This document shows, one piece after another, positions 42,065 through 51,004 of a stretch of DNA of 64,000 nt. Where the stretch lies: NCBI RefSeq assembly GCF_001984055.1, contig NZ_LYVO01000009.1:57075-121074 (forward strand), written 5' to 3'. This DNA comes from Variovorax sp. KK3. GTDB lineage: Bacteria; Pseudomonadota; Gammaproteobacteria; Burkholderiales; Burkholderiaceae_C. Position numbers and translations under genes: made by a program. Each line of letters opens with the position of its first letter. Within the stretch, counting starts at the first letter, position 1. The notes below the pieces were generated by a model. It was not told where the DNA came from and made no database searches. It was given only the letters and a program-made list of their open reading frames with translations.

Positions 42065-45000
42065 TTGTCCGAGACCTTGTCCCACCACGACGCGGAAACC
42101 ATCGCCCGCCTCTGCGCCGATTACGGCATCGCACTCGACTACCACGACATCTGGGGCCAGCACCAGCCGGTGCCGCGCGAGACCCTGCTGGCGCTGCTGG
42201 CCGAATTCGGATTGGGCCAGCCGGGCGGTGCATCCACGGCACCGCCGGCCCTGCCGCCGGTGCTCGCGATCCGTGCGCTCGACGCGCACTGGACCGTGCC
42301 GCTGCGCATGCCCTCGTCGATGCAGCAGCTGCGCTGGCAGTTGATCGACGAGGCCGGCACCGTGCACCAGCAGGGCGAGCTCGATGCCTATGCGCTGCAC
42401 GAAACCGGTAGCGCCGACATCGCCGGCGAGCGCTGGAGCGACCGGCCCCTGCGCCTGGGCATCGCCCTGCCTATGGGCTACCACCGGCTGCGCATCGACG
42501 GCCTGGCCGGCGAAACGCTGGTCGTCAGCGCACCCGAGCGCTGCTGGAGCCCGGCCGCGCTCGACCACGGCGGCCGCGTCTGGGGCACGGCCGTGCAGCT
42601 GTACGCGCTGCGATCCAGCCGCAACTGGGGCATCGGCGACTTCGGCGACCTGGTCACGCTCGTGTCGCAGATGGCGCAGCACGGGGCCGAGGTGATCGGG
42701 CTCAACCCGCTGCACGCGCTGTTTCCGCACAACCCGGCGCATGCGAGCCCCTACAGCCCGTCGTCGCGCCGCTGGCTCAACGTGCTCTATATCGACGTGG
42801 AAGCGGTGGCCGACTTCGCCGGCTGCGAGCCCGCGCAGCGGCTCGTGGGCTCGCCCGATTTCCAGGGCCGGCTGGCAGCGTTGCGCGAGGCCGAGCTGGT
42901 CGACTACGCCGGCGTGTCGCAGGCCAAGTTCGAGGCGCTCGAGCTGCTGTTCGCGCACTTCCGCGCGCAGCACCTCGATGCCGACGGCACGGCCGCGCGC
43001 GACGATGCCGGCCGCGCGTTCCTTCGCTTCGTCGCCGAAGGCGGCGCGGCCCTGCGGGGCCATGCGCTCTTCGAGGCGCTGCAGGCGCATTTCCATGCCG
43101 CCGATGGGCAGGTGTGGGGCTGGCCGATGTGGCCCGAGGCCTACCGCGACCCGGCGAGTGCCGAAGTCGCCGAGTTCGCCCGCACGCATGCCGCGCGCGT
43201 GCAGTACCACCAGTACCTGCAATGGCTGGCCCACACCCAGCTCGCGCGCGCCGCGGCGCAGTGCAAGGCGCTGGGCCTGGGCATCGGCCTGTACCTGGAT
43301 CTCGCGGTCTCCAGCGACCGCGGCGGCTCCGATGTGTGGACCGAGGGCACCGGCTTCGCGGCCGATGCCAGCGTGGGCGCACCGCCCGACGAGTTCAATC
43401 CCGGCGGCCAGGGCTGGGGCCTGCCGCCGCTGCGGCCCGACCGGCTGCGCACCGCCGGCTACCGCTTCTTCATCGACACGCTGCGCGCCAACATGCGGCA
43501 CGCCGGCGCGCTGCGCATCGACCACGTCATGGGCCTGATGCGCCTGTTCTGGATTCCCGCCGGCCGCACGGCGCGCGAAGGCGGCTACGTGCACTACCCG
43601 CTCGATGAGCTGCTGGCCATCGTCGCGCTCGAAAGCCAGCGCCTGCGCTGCCTGGTGATCGGCGAAGACCTGGGCACCGTCGCGCCTGCCATGCGCGAGG
43701 CGCTGTCGCGCGCGGGCGTGCTGTCGTACCGCCTGCTCTTCTTCGAACGCGAGGGCGACGGCGCCTTCCGCGCACCCGCGGCCTACCCGGCGCAGGCACT
43801 GGCCGCCGTGGGCACGCACGACCTGCCCACGCTGGCCGGCTGGTGGCGCGGCGAAGACCTGCGCCTGCGCCTGTCGCTCGGCCTCATCGCCGACGCGGCG
43901 CAGCTCGAGCAGCAGACCATCGAGCGCGCCCGCCAGCGGCTGCAGCTGCTCTTCACGCTGCAGCGCGCGGGCCTGATCGGCACCGACGAGATCGCGCAGG
44001 GCGGCGCCGGCGCCACGCTCACGCCGGCCGTCGTCGAGGCGATCCATGCCTTCCTGGCCGCCGCGCCGTCGGCCGTGATGATGGTCCAGCTCGAAGACGT
44101 GCTCGGCGCCGCGGAGCAGATCAACATGCCCGGCACCACGCACGAGCAGCCCAACTGGCGCCGCAAGCTGCCCGCCGACCTGCAGGCGCTGGCCCGCAGC
44201 GACGCGATGGCCTCGCTCGGCCGCACGCTCACGCGCCTGCGCCCGCATGCACGCGCCGGCCGCAAGGGTGGCGCACCGGTGCGCACGCGCGTGCCGCGGG
44301 CCACCTACCGGCTGCAGTTCCACCACGACTTCCGCTTCGACGACGCCATCCGGCTGCTGCCCTATCTGGCCCGCCTGGGCATCAGCCACGTGTATTGCTC
44401 GCCGATCCAGCGGGCGCGCGCCGGCAGCATGCACGGCTACGACGTGGTGGCGCACGACGAGGTCAACCCCGAACTCGGCGGGCGCGAAGGCTTCGACCGC
44501 TTCGCCGCGGCCCTGCGCGCGAACGGCATGAGCCAGCTGCTCGACCTGGTGCCCAACCACATGGGCGTGATGGGTGCCGACAACGCCTGGTGGATGGACG
44601 TGCTCGAGAACGGTCCGGCCTCGCTGTTCGCCCAACATTTCGACATCGACTGGCAGCCGCTCAACCCCGAGCTGGCCGGCAAGGTGCTGGTGCCCGTGCT
44701 GGGCGACCACTACGGCGACGTGCTGGAGCACGGCGAGCTGGTGCTGCGCTTCGAACCCGAAGGCGGCAGCCTGGCCGTGTATTACTTCGAGAACCGATTC
44801 CCGCTGGCCCCCGAGAGCTACCCGCGCGTGCTTGCCTCCGCCAGCCTGCGGCTGGACGATCCGCAGCTCGCGCTGGAGCTGGCCGGCGCCGCCTCGGGCT
44901 TCGCGAGGCTGCAAGGCCGCGACGCCAGCGACGACGGCGCGCGCGCCGAGCGCGCCCGCGACAAGGAGCTGCTGAAGACGCAGCTGGCCGGCCTCGCGGC

Positions 45001-47170
45001 GCGCCAGCCCGCGGTGGAACGCGCCATCGCGGCCCGCGTGGCCGAACTCAACATGCCGAGCGCGCGCGACGAGCTGCACGCGCTGATCGAGGAACAGGCC
45101 TGGCGCCTGGCCTACTGGCGCGTGGCGGCGGACGACATCAACTACCGCCGCTTCTTCGACATCAACACCCTGGCCGCGCTGCGCATGGAACGCGACGACG
45201 TGTTCGAGGCCACCCAGTCGCTCGCGCTCGACCTGGCCGCGGCCGGCGTGGTGGACGGCCTGCGCATCGACCACCCGGACGGCTTGTACGACCCGGCGCA
45301 GTACTTCCGGCAGCTGCAGGAAGGCTACGCGCGCCGCGCCGGCCTGGTGCTGGCCGACAGCGACGAGGCCGGCCGACCCATGCGCCCGCTCTACGTGGTG
45401 GCCGAGAAGATCAAGGCCGACGACGAGGAAGTGCCGAGCGACTGGCACATCCACGGCACCACCGGCTACCGTTTCGCCAACGTCGCCAACGGCGTGCTGA
45501 TCGATACCGAGGCAGCCGACAAGTTCGGCAAGATCTGGCGCAACTTCACCGGCGTGCGCGACAGCTTCCAGGAACTGGCACGCGCAGGCAAGCGCGACAT
45601 CATGCGCAGCGCGCTGGCCTCGGAGCTGACCGTGCTGGCCACCGAGTTGTTGCGCATCGCCCGGGCCGACCGGCACACGCGCGACTACACCTTCAACGCC
45701 ATGCAGCGTGCGCTCGGCGAAGTGGCGGCCTGCCTGCAGGTGTATCGCACCTACATCCTCGAAGCGCCTTCTGCGCAGGACGAACGCTTCATCGCCTGGG
45801 CCGTGCGCGAGGCGCGCCGCGGCAGCCTGGAGGCCGACCGCACCATCTACGACTTCGTGGAGCAGACATTGCTGGGCCGCGCCGTGCCCAGCGCCGACGA
45901 GGCGTTGCAGGCGCGCGTGCTGCGGCTGGCGATACGCTTCCAGCAGTTCAGTGCGCCGGTGACGGCCAAGGGGGTGGAAGACACCGCGTTCTACCGCTAC
46001 TTTCCGCTCACCGCGCTCAACGAAGTGGGCGGCGAGCCGGCCCGCTTCGGCATGACGCTGGACGAGTTCCACGAAGCCAGCGCCGACCGCGCGAAGCATT
46101 GGCCGCACACCATGCTGGCCAGCTCCACGCACGACAACAAGCGCTCGGAAGACGTGCGCTGCCGCATCGACGTGCTGTCGGAGATGCCGGCCACCTGGCG
46201 CCTGGCGCTGCGCCGCTGGCGCAACCTCACGCGCAACGTGCGGCGGCGGCTCGAAGCCGAAGGCGCGCCGGCCGGTGCGCCGTCGAGCAGCGACGAATAT
46301 CTGCTCTACCAGACCTTGCTCGGCACCCTCCCCGAAGGCCGCTTCGACGCCGAAGCGCGCGCGCCCTTCACCGAACGCATCGTGGCCTACATGCAGAAGG
46401 CCGCGCGCGAGGCCAAGGTCCACACGCGCTGGACCTACCCCGACGAGGCCTACGAAAAGGCGCTCGAAGGCTTCGTGCGCGCCCTGCTGGGCCCCGATGC
46501 CGACCCTCGCTTCCTGGACGACCTGCAGGCGCTGGGCCGCACGCTGGCCTGGTACGGCGCGCTCAACAGCCTGTCGCTGACGCTGCTGAAGTTCGCCTCA
46601 CCCGGCGTGCCCGACCTGTACCAGGGCAACGAGATGATGGACCTGAGCCTGGTCGACCCGGACAACCGCCGCCCGGTGGACTACGACGCCCGCTCGCGCG
46701 GCCTCGACGAACTGGATGCGATGGCCCGCGCGCCAAACCTCGCGCAGCAGGCGACCGAGCTGCTGCGCACGGTGGGCGACGGACGCGCCAAGCTGTGGTT
46801 CACCTGGCGCATGCTGTCGCTGCGGCGCGCCCAGGCCGAGCTTTTCCGCGAAGGCGATTACCAGGGGCTGGCAGCGCAGGGCCCGAAGGCTGCGCACGTG
46901 GTGGCTTTCGCGCGGCGCCATGAAGGCCGGCTGCTGGTGCTGGCCACGGCGCGGCTGTACAGCACCCTGGCACCGCAACGCGAGCCGCCTGTCGGCGCGT
47001 GCTGGGACGACACGGTCGTCCGGCTGGATGGAATGCCCGACGGCACGCGCTTCGAGAACGCGCTGACGGGCGAGACCGTCGTGCTGCGCGACGGCGTGAT
47101 CCGCCTGACCGAGGCGTTCGCGCAACTGCCGGGCGCCGCGCTCTGGGCGCTCGACCCGATCGCTGGCTGA
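42065..47170 (+). CDS. treY: Bifunctional 4-alpha-glucanotransferase / malto-oligosyltrehalose synthase (MalQ-TreY fusion)
   Basis: A single 1701-residue frame encodes two GH families. Residues 1 to about 735 are a GH77 amylomaltase (MalQ): SRNWGIGDFGDLVTLVSQM, NPAHASPYSPSSRRWLNVLY, nucleophile D486 (LRIDHVMGLMRLFWIP) and acid/base E534 (VIGEDLGTVAPAM), 48 apart as in E. coli MalQ. From about residue 745 follows GH13 TreY: ATYRLQFHHDFRFDDAIRLL, DLVPNHMGVMGADNAWW, D1069 (DGLRIDHPDGLYDP), E1114 (YVVAEKIKADDEEVPSDW) and QYFPL-like YFPLTALNEVGGEP. Start is TTG, seven bases after AGGAG; no ATG fits. The fusion would let one polypeptide lengthen short maltodextrins and convert their reducing ends to trehalose. 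Last gene of the operon. Confidence 0.95.
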   Translation: MSETLSHHDAETIARLCADYGIALDYHDIWGQHQPVPRETLLALLAEFGLGQPGGASTAPPALPPVLAIRALDAHWTVPLRMPSSMQQLRWQLIDEAGTVHQQGELDAYALHETGSADIAGERWSDRPLRLGIALPMGYHRLRIDGLAGETLVVSAPERCWSPAALDHGGRVWGTAVQLYALRSSRNWGIGDFGDLVTLVSQMAQHGAEVIGLNPLHALFPHNPAHASPYSPSSRRWLNVLYIDVEAVADFAGCEPAQRLVGSPDFQGRLAALREAELVDYAGVSQAKFEALELLFAHFRAQHLDADGTAARDDAGRAFLRFVAEGGAALRGHALFEALQAHFHAADGQVWGWPMWPEAYRDPASAEVAEFARTHAARVQYHQYLQWLAHTQLARAAAQCKALGLGIGLYLDLAVSSDRGGSDVWTEGTGFAADASVGAPPDEFNPGGQGWGLPPLRPDRLRTAGYRFFIDTLRANMRHAGALRIDHVMGLMRLFWIPAGRTAREGGYVHYPLDELLAIVALESQRLRCLVIGEDLGTVAPAMREALSRAGVLSYRLLFFEREGDGAFRAPAAYPAQALAAVGTHDLPTLAGWWRGEDLRLRLSLGLIADAAQLEQQTIERARQRLQLLFTLQRAGLIGTDEIAQGGAGATLTPAVVEAIHAFLAAAPSAVMMVQLEDVLGAAEQINMPGTTHEQPNWRRKLPADLQALARSDAMASLGRTLTRLRPHARAGRKGGAPVRTRVPRATYRLQFHHDFRFDDAIRLLPYLARLGISHVYCSPIQRARAGSMHGYDVVAHDEVNPELGGREGFDRFAAALRANGMSQLLDLVPNHMGVMGADNAWWMDVLENGPASLFAQHFDIDWQPLNPELAGKVLVPVLGDHYGDVLEHGELVLRFEPEGGSLAVYYFENRFPLAPESYPRVLASASLRLDDPQLALELAGAASGFARLQGRDASDDGARAERARDKELLKTQLAGLAARQPAVERAIAARVAELNMPSARDELHALIEEQAWRLAYWRVAADDINYRRFFDINTLAALRMERDDVFEATQSLALDLAAAGVVDGLRIDHPDGLYDPAQYFRQLQEGYARRAGLVLADSDEAGRPMRPLYVVAEKIKADDEEVPSDWHIHGTTGYRFANVANGVLIDTEAADKFGKIWRNFTGVRDSFQELARAGKRDIMRSALASELTVLATELLRIARADRHTRDYTFNAMQRALGEVAACLQVYRTYILEAPSAQDERFIAWAVREARRGSLEADRTIYDFVEQTLLGRAVPSADEALQARVLRLAIRFQQFSAPVTAKGVEDTAFYRYFPLTALNEVGGEPARFGMTLDEFHEASADRAKHWPHTMLASSTHDNKRSEDVRCRIDVLSEMPATWRLALRRWRNLTRNVRRRLEAEGAPAGAPSSSDEYLLYQTLLGTLPEGRFDAEARAPFTERIVAYMQKAAREAKVHTRWTYPDEAYEKALEGFVRALLGPDADPRFLDDLQALGRTLAWYGALNSLSLTLLKFASPGVPDLYQGNEMMDLSLVDPDNRRPVDYDARSRGLDELDAMARAPNLAQQATELLRTVGDGRAKLWFTWRMLSLRRAQAELFREGDYQGLAAQGPKAAHVVAFARRHEGRLLVLATARLYSTLAPQREPPVGACWDDTVVRLDGMPDGTRFENALTGETVVLRDGVIRLTEAFAQLPGAALWALDPIAG

Positions 47171-47212
47171 GCGTCGGCGAAAACTGCAGCCTGGGCCTCG
47201 GCCGCCCGGGTT

Positions 47213-47407
47213 TCAGCGGCCCTGGTTCAGCCGGCTGATTCCCTGGTCGGTCAGCATGCAGCTGCCGTGGCGGTCTTCCACCACCAGGCCGTTGGAGCGC
47301 AGCCGGCTGGAAACCTTGATCGTGTTGGGTGGACGCTGCTTGGACGCCGCGTCGCGCAGCGCTTCGAGCGTGCGCCACTGTTCATCGTTGAGCTGGATCT
47401 TTTTCAT
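47213..47407 (-). CDS. Small winged-helix-like protein, function unknown
   Basis: The 64-residue product (MKKIQLNDEQWRTLEALRDA ... RLRSNGLVVEDRHGSCMLTD ... QGISRLNQGR) looks like a helix-turn-helix with a beta-wing, as in minimal MarR/PadR-type domains, but it is too short to carry a dimerisation arm. A GGAAG element precedes ATG 47407; a frame extension of 25 codons upstream exists but is Arg-rich and not family-like. It converges with the malQ-treY gene and is divergent from the haem peroxidase gene, so it could regulate the latter. A small inverted repeat lies just upstream of its start. No named family recognised. Confidence 0.65.
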   Translation of the reverse strand: MKKIQLNDEQWRTLEALRDAASKQRPPNTIKVSSRLRSNGLVVEDRHGSCMLTDQGISRLNQGR

Positions 47408-47421
47408 CAACGTTTCTTCCT

Positions 47422-47436
47422 CACTGTGCGCCAGTG
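47422..47436. promoter_or_regulatory. Short inverted repeat in the gap between the 64-residue protein and the haem peroxidase gene
   Basis: CACTG (47422-47426) and CAGTG (47432-47436) are perfect complements with a five-base spacer, 15 bases upstream of the small winged-helix-like gene. The remainder of the 220-base interval to 47627 shows no clear -10/-35 pair; AGGAGAGG (near 47610-47617) is the ribosome-binding site of the peroxidase gene. An operator role is inferred. Confidence 0.3.
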
Positions 47437-47627
47437 TGGACCCGAAAAAGCCGTCGCGCCTCCTTCGTGAGTGCTCTTGCACGACCGCGAGATTTGGAGT
47501 AGGCGCTTCGACCCATTGCGCGGCCGCGAACTCGCTTCATCACCACCGCGGAGGATGACGCACGGCGACCCCGCACGAAAAATCGCTCGACTGGCAAGGT
47601 CGTCAGGGCTTCAGGAGAGGTTTTTCC

Positions 47628-49280
47628 ATGAAATCGAGCATCCACGGACAGGTCACGCAGGTGCCACTCGACGCTGCGCTGACGGCGACGGAAGACGGCG
47701 TACCCCGCTACTCCACCATCCTTTCGCGTGAAGAAGCCGCGAAGACGCCGGCGCGGCCCAACGTCTTCCGCTTCGGGCCGATGTTTCCCGCGTTGTGGAA
47801 CGACCGTCTTCCCGACACCCCGGGCATGGCGGCCAGGCTGTTCGACCTGGCCCAGTCGATGCAGGGCGGCGACCGCAACGCGAGCCGCAACACGCCGATA
47901 CCTGCCGTCTACACCTACCTCGGCCAGTTCATCGACCACGACATCACCAAGACCGAGACCCTGCCCGCGCTCACGTCCAACATGGAAGCGGCCTTCCACG
48001 TCGCAATGGCCGGGCGCGACATTAGACCGCTCGACGACGAGTCGATGGCACTGCTCGTCAACAAGCGCGTGCCGACCCTGAACCTCGACAGCGTGCTCTC
48101 CAGCGCGGCGCCGCGCGACGACCGCGGCGCGCTGGTCGTCGGTACGGTGACGGCCGACGGCGCGCCGCCGCGTCCGACGCTGCCCTTCCAGGAGCCGGCC
48201 GAACTCGCAGCGCTGCACGACCTGCCGCGCGAGCCCAAGTCCGTCAACGAAGACCTGGACCGCCGCGCGAAGATCGGCGACCCGCGCAACGACGAAAACC
48301 TGGTCGTCGCGCAACTGCACGTCGCCTTCCTGCGCACGCACCGGCGCCTGGTGCACGAGTTGGGCCTGACGGCGGCCGAGGCCGACCTGGAACTGCAGCG
48401 CCTGCATCAATCGATCGTCGTGCACGACTACCTGCCCACCGTCTGCGTGCCGGAAGTGGTCAGCGCCGTGCTCGAACAAACACAGGGCGTGTTCTACCGC
48501 CCCACCGCGGCCGACCCTTTCATGCCGCTCGAATTCGCGGTGGCGGCCTTCCGCTTCGGCCATTCGCAGGTGCGCAACGCCTACAACTACAACTCGTCTT
48601 TCTCGGGCGCCGACGGCACGCCGATCGCCACGCTCGACCTGCTGTTCACCTTCACGGCCTTCAGCGGGCAGAACGCCGGCTTTCAGACCCTGCCGCAGAA
48701 CTGGATCATCGACTGGTCGCGCTGGGTCGCGGCGCAGGACGGGTCGACGCTCAACCCCACGCGCCGTGTCGACACGCTGCTGGCGGCCGGGCTCATGACG
48801 CTGCCCCAGCACCAGGGCGTGATCGGCGGCAACGACGTCAACATCCTCGCGGTGCGCAACCTGATCCGCGGCTACCTGCTGCGCCTGCCGACCGGGCAGG
48901 CCGTGGCGAATGCCGCACGCGACAGGCTGGGCGGCAGCGTGATCGTGCCGCTCACGCCGCAGGACCTGCGCGACGTGGCAACTGCCGCCGATGCGGACGG
49001 CGCCGCCGGACAGCTCGCCGCGCTCACCGCCGGCGGCTTCGACCAGGCCACGCCGCTGTGGTACTACGTGCTGGCCGAGGCGGCGACGCGCAACGATGGC
49101 CGGCTCGGCACCACCGGCAGCTTCATCGTCGCCGACGTGCTGGTGCAGCTCGCACGGCTCACCGAAGGCAACTTCCTGCATGCGCCGGAGTGGCGACCCC
49201 GCATTCCGACCGCGGCGCCTGCCGCCGAGCAGAAGGTGAAGCTGACGGACCTGCTGCGCTTCGCGCAACTGCTGCCCTGA
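47628..49280 (+). CDS. Animal-type haem peroxidase (peroxidase-cyclooxygenase superfamily)
   Basis: The 550-residue protein matches the bacterial branch of the animal haem peroxidases (An_peroxidase). Seen directly: the distal motif YLGQFIDHDITKTE with H104 and the adjacent D103 that forms a haem ester in this superfamily; RIGDPRNDEN-like IGDPRNDENLVVAQLHVAFL with LRTHRRLVHEL; and the proximal motif FRFGHSQVRNAYNYN with H312. No signal peptide is present, so it is predicted to be cytoplasmic or exported by a non-Sec route. Substrate unknown; family members oxidise halides or organic substrates. It stands alone, not in an operon. Confidence 0.92.
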   Translation: MKSSIHGQVTQVPLDAALTATEDGVPRYSTILSREEAAKTPARPNVFRFGPMFPALWNDRLPDTPGMAARLFDLAQSMQGGDRNASRNTPIPAVYTYLGQFIDHDITKTETLPALTSNMEAAFHVAMAGRDIRPLDDESMALLVNKRVPTLNLDSVLSSAAPRDDRGALVVGTVTADGAPPRPTLPFQEPAELAALHDLPREPKSVNEDLDRRAKIGDPRNDENLVVAQLHVAFLRTHRRLVHELGLTAAEADLELQRLHQSIVVHDYLPTVCVPEVVSAVLEQTQGVFYRPTAADPFMPLEFAVAAFRFGHSQVRNAYNYNSSFSGADGTPIATLDLLFTFTAFSGQNAGFQTLPQNWIIDWSRWVAAQDGSTLNPTRRVDTLLAAGLMTLPQHQGVIGGNDVNILAVRNLIRGYLLRLPTGQAVANAARDRLGGSVIVPLTPQDLRDVATAADADGAAGQLAALTAGGFDQATPLWYYVLAEAATRNDGRLGTTGSFIVADVLVQLARLTEGNFLHAPEWRPRIPTAAPAAEQKVKLTDLLRFAQLLP

Positions 49281-49344
49281 GACAGCGCGGCAGCGCAGCC
49301 GACACAGGTATCGCAGAGCCACCGCTCGCGTCGGGCAGGCGCGC

Positions 49345-50334
49345 CTACTCCGGCTGGAAGTCGATCGCCTTGAGCAGCGCCGCCTGTTCGTCGTAGGCCG
49401 CCTTGGCGTCGGCCATCATGGCCTGCGAGCTCAGTGGCTCGCCCGGCTCCATGCCCATGTCGCGCAGGCTGCGCTTCACCGAGGCCTGGTCGAAATGCTT
49501 GAGCGTCGCAGCGCGGATCTTCTGCTGGATCTCCGGCGCGACGTCGGGGCGCGACCACACCGCGAACCAGCTGGCCTGCGCGAGCTGCGGGTACCCCAGT
49601 TCCTTGAAGGTCGGCACCTCGGGCAGTGCGCCGATGCGCGTGGGGTAGCTCACGGCGATCGCATCGATCTTGCCGCTCTTGATCAGCGGCAGCGAGGTGG
49701 TCACGCCGTCGAACATCAGCGGCACCTGGCCGCCCATCAGGTCGACCAGGGCCTGGGGCGAGCCCTTGTAGGGCACGTGGCGCATCTTGACCTTGCTCAG
49801 GTGGCCGAACTGCATGCCCAGCGTGTGACCCTTCATGCCTGTCGCGTACGAGGCGAAATCCACGCCGTCCTTCTGCGATTGGCCGTACTTCACCACGTCG
49901 TCGATCCGGGTCAGGCCGAGCGACTTGTTGGCCACGAGGACCAGGCCGGTGCGGCTGATCTGCGCGAGGGGCTTGAGGTCGGCGAAGGGCTTGAACTTGA
50001 CCTTGTTGACCAGCGGCATCTCGCTCACGGCGCCGACCTGGATCACGAGCAGCGTGTGGCCGTCCTGGCCGTTGGCGAGCAGGTCGTTGATGGCGATGAC
50101 GCCCGAGCCACCGGGCTTGGCCTCGACGACGACGGGCTGCCCTTCGCCCTTCAAGCCCTCGGCCGCCTGGCGCGCCAGTGCATCGGCCGTGCCGCCCGGC
50201 GGGCCGGCGACGATCAGGCGGATCGGCTTGGTGGGCCACGCGGCTTGCGCCATCGACGCGCCGCTCCACGCTGCGAGCGCGGTAGCGACGATCAGCGCGA
50301 CCGCGTGCCGCTTCGTGTGCTTGCGTGTCTTCAT
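49345..50334 (-). CDS. Tripartite tricarboxylate transporter substrate-binding protein (Bug family)
   Basis: Periplasmic binding protein of the Bordetella uptake gene type. The 329-residue precursor has a Sec signal peptide (about 1-32, ending SMAQA|AWP), then the Bug pattern WPTKPIRLIVAGPPGGTAD, KPGGSGVIAINDLL, HVPYKGSPQALVDLMGGQVP, LMFDGVTTSLPLIKSGKIDA and LPEVPTFKELGYP. Bug proteins deliver carboxylates or related small molecules to TctAB-type membrane subunits; none is encoded here. Its start overlaps the stop of the alpha/beta hydrolase by four bases, making it the third gene of a tauD-hydrolase-bug operon. The ligand is probably related to the dioxygenase substrate, which is inference. 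Confidence 0.95.
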   Translation of the reverse strand: MKTRKHTKRHAVALIVATALAAWSGASMAQAAWPTKPIRLIVAGPPGGTADALARQAAEGLKGEGQPVVVEAKPGGSGVIAINDLLANGQDGHTLLVIQVGAVSEMPLVNKVKFKPFADLKPLAQISRTGLVLVANKSLGLTRIDDVVKYGQSQKDGVDFASYATGMKGHTLGMQFGHLSKVKMRHVPYKGSPQALVDLMGGQVPLMFDGVTTSLPLIKSGKIDAIAVSYPTRIGALPEVPTFKELGYPQLAQASWFAVWSRPDVAPEIQQKIRAATLKHFDQASVKRSLRDMGMEPGEPLSSQAMMADAKAAYDEQAALLKAIDFQPE

Positions 50335-50996
50335 GCTGCCTTCTCGTGCTGCACTGAACCCGATTGGCGCAGCCCAGAAACCGGATCGCCGCCCAGTTCG
50401 CGGATGAACGCCAGTGCCTGCGGCCACTCTCCGAAGCCCGACGCAGGGTTCAAGTGCCCCACCGCGCCCAGCTCGACGAATCGGCTGCCCCATGCATCGG
50501 CGAAGCGTCGCGCCCGCGCGAGCGTCGTCAGGTGATCGTCGCTGCTCGCCGCCACGATGCTCGCGAAGGGCAGCCGGGTCAAGGGAACGGGCAGCCAGCC
50601 CTCGGCTTGCAGCTGGTCGCGCGTCGGGTAGCCCGCGGGCATCGGCGTTTCGACGTCGGCCGGCGCCGCGAGCAGCGCACCTTGGATCTCGCGTGCGGCG
50701 TGGCGCGCCCAGTGCGCCACCATCATGGTTCCGGCGCTGTGGGCCACGATGATCACCGGGCCTTCGATGTCGGCCAGCGCGCGGTCGATGGCATCGACGC
50801 GCGCCGCACAGCTCAACTTGTCGTGCTCGAGCGGCGCCACGCTGCGCACCTTGGGCAATCGGGCCGCCAGCAGCGTCTGCCAATGGTCGGGCACGTGGTC
50901 GCGCAGGCCCGGCACGATGAGCACGGTCGCGTCGGGAAAGTCTTGGATGTCGTCGATGTCGTCGACGGCGGAGATGTCGTGGTTCGGCATGGTCAT
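50331..50996 (-). CDS. RBBP9/YdeN-type alpha/beta hydrolase
   Basis: The 221-residue protein belongs to the small serine-hydrolase family that includes RBBP9 and YdeN: ATVLIVPGLRDHVPDHWQTL, the nucleophile elbow VAHSAGTMMVAHWA (Ser in HSAGT), and near the C-terminus SSDDHLTTLARARRFADAW (acid) and VELGAVGHLNPASGFGEWP (catalytic His in GHLNP). No signal peptide after the start MTMPNHD; a second ATG two codons later is possible. It lies eight bases after tauD and overlaps the bug gene by four. Reaction in this operon is unknown. Confidence 0.9.
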   Translation of the reverse strand: MTMPNHDISAVDDIDDIQDFPDATVLIVPGLRDHVPDHWQTLLAARLPKVRSVAPLEHDKLSCAARVDAIDRALADIEGPVIIVAHSAGTMMVAHWARHAAREIQGALLAAPADVETPMPAGYPTRDQLQAEGWLPVPLTRLPFASIVAASSDDHLTTLARARRFADAWGSRFVELGAVGHLNPASGFGEWPQALAFIRELGGDPVSGLRQSGSVQHEKAA

Positions 50997-51004
50997 GGGT
51001 GCGT

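Noticed and set aside
41525..46423. A very long open frame on the minus strand (over 1600 codons) antisense to treZ and malQ-treY
   Set aside because: It overlaps well-supported enzymes with intact catalytic motifs; its translation is His/Arg/Gly-rich with no recognisable domain. Long antisense frames are expected at this GC content.
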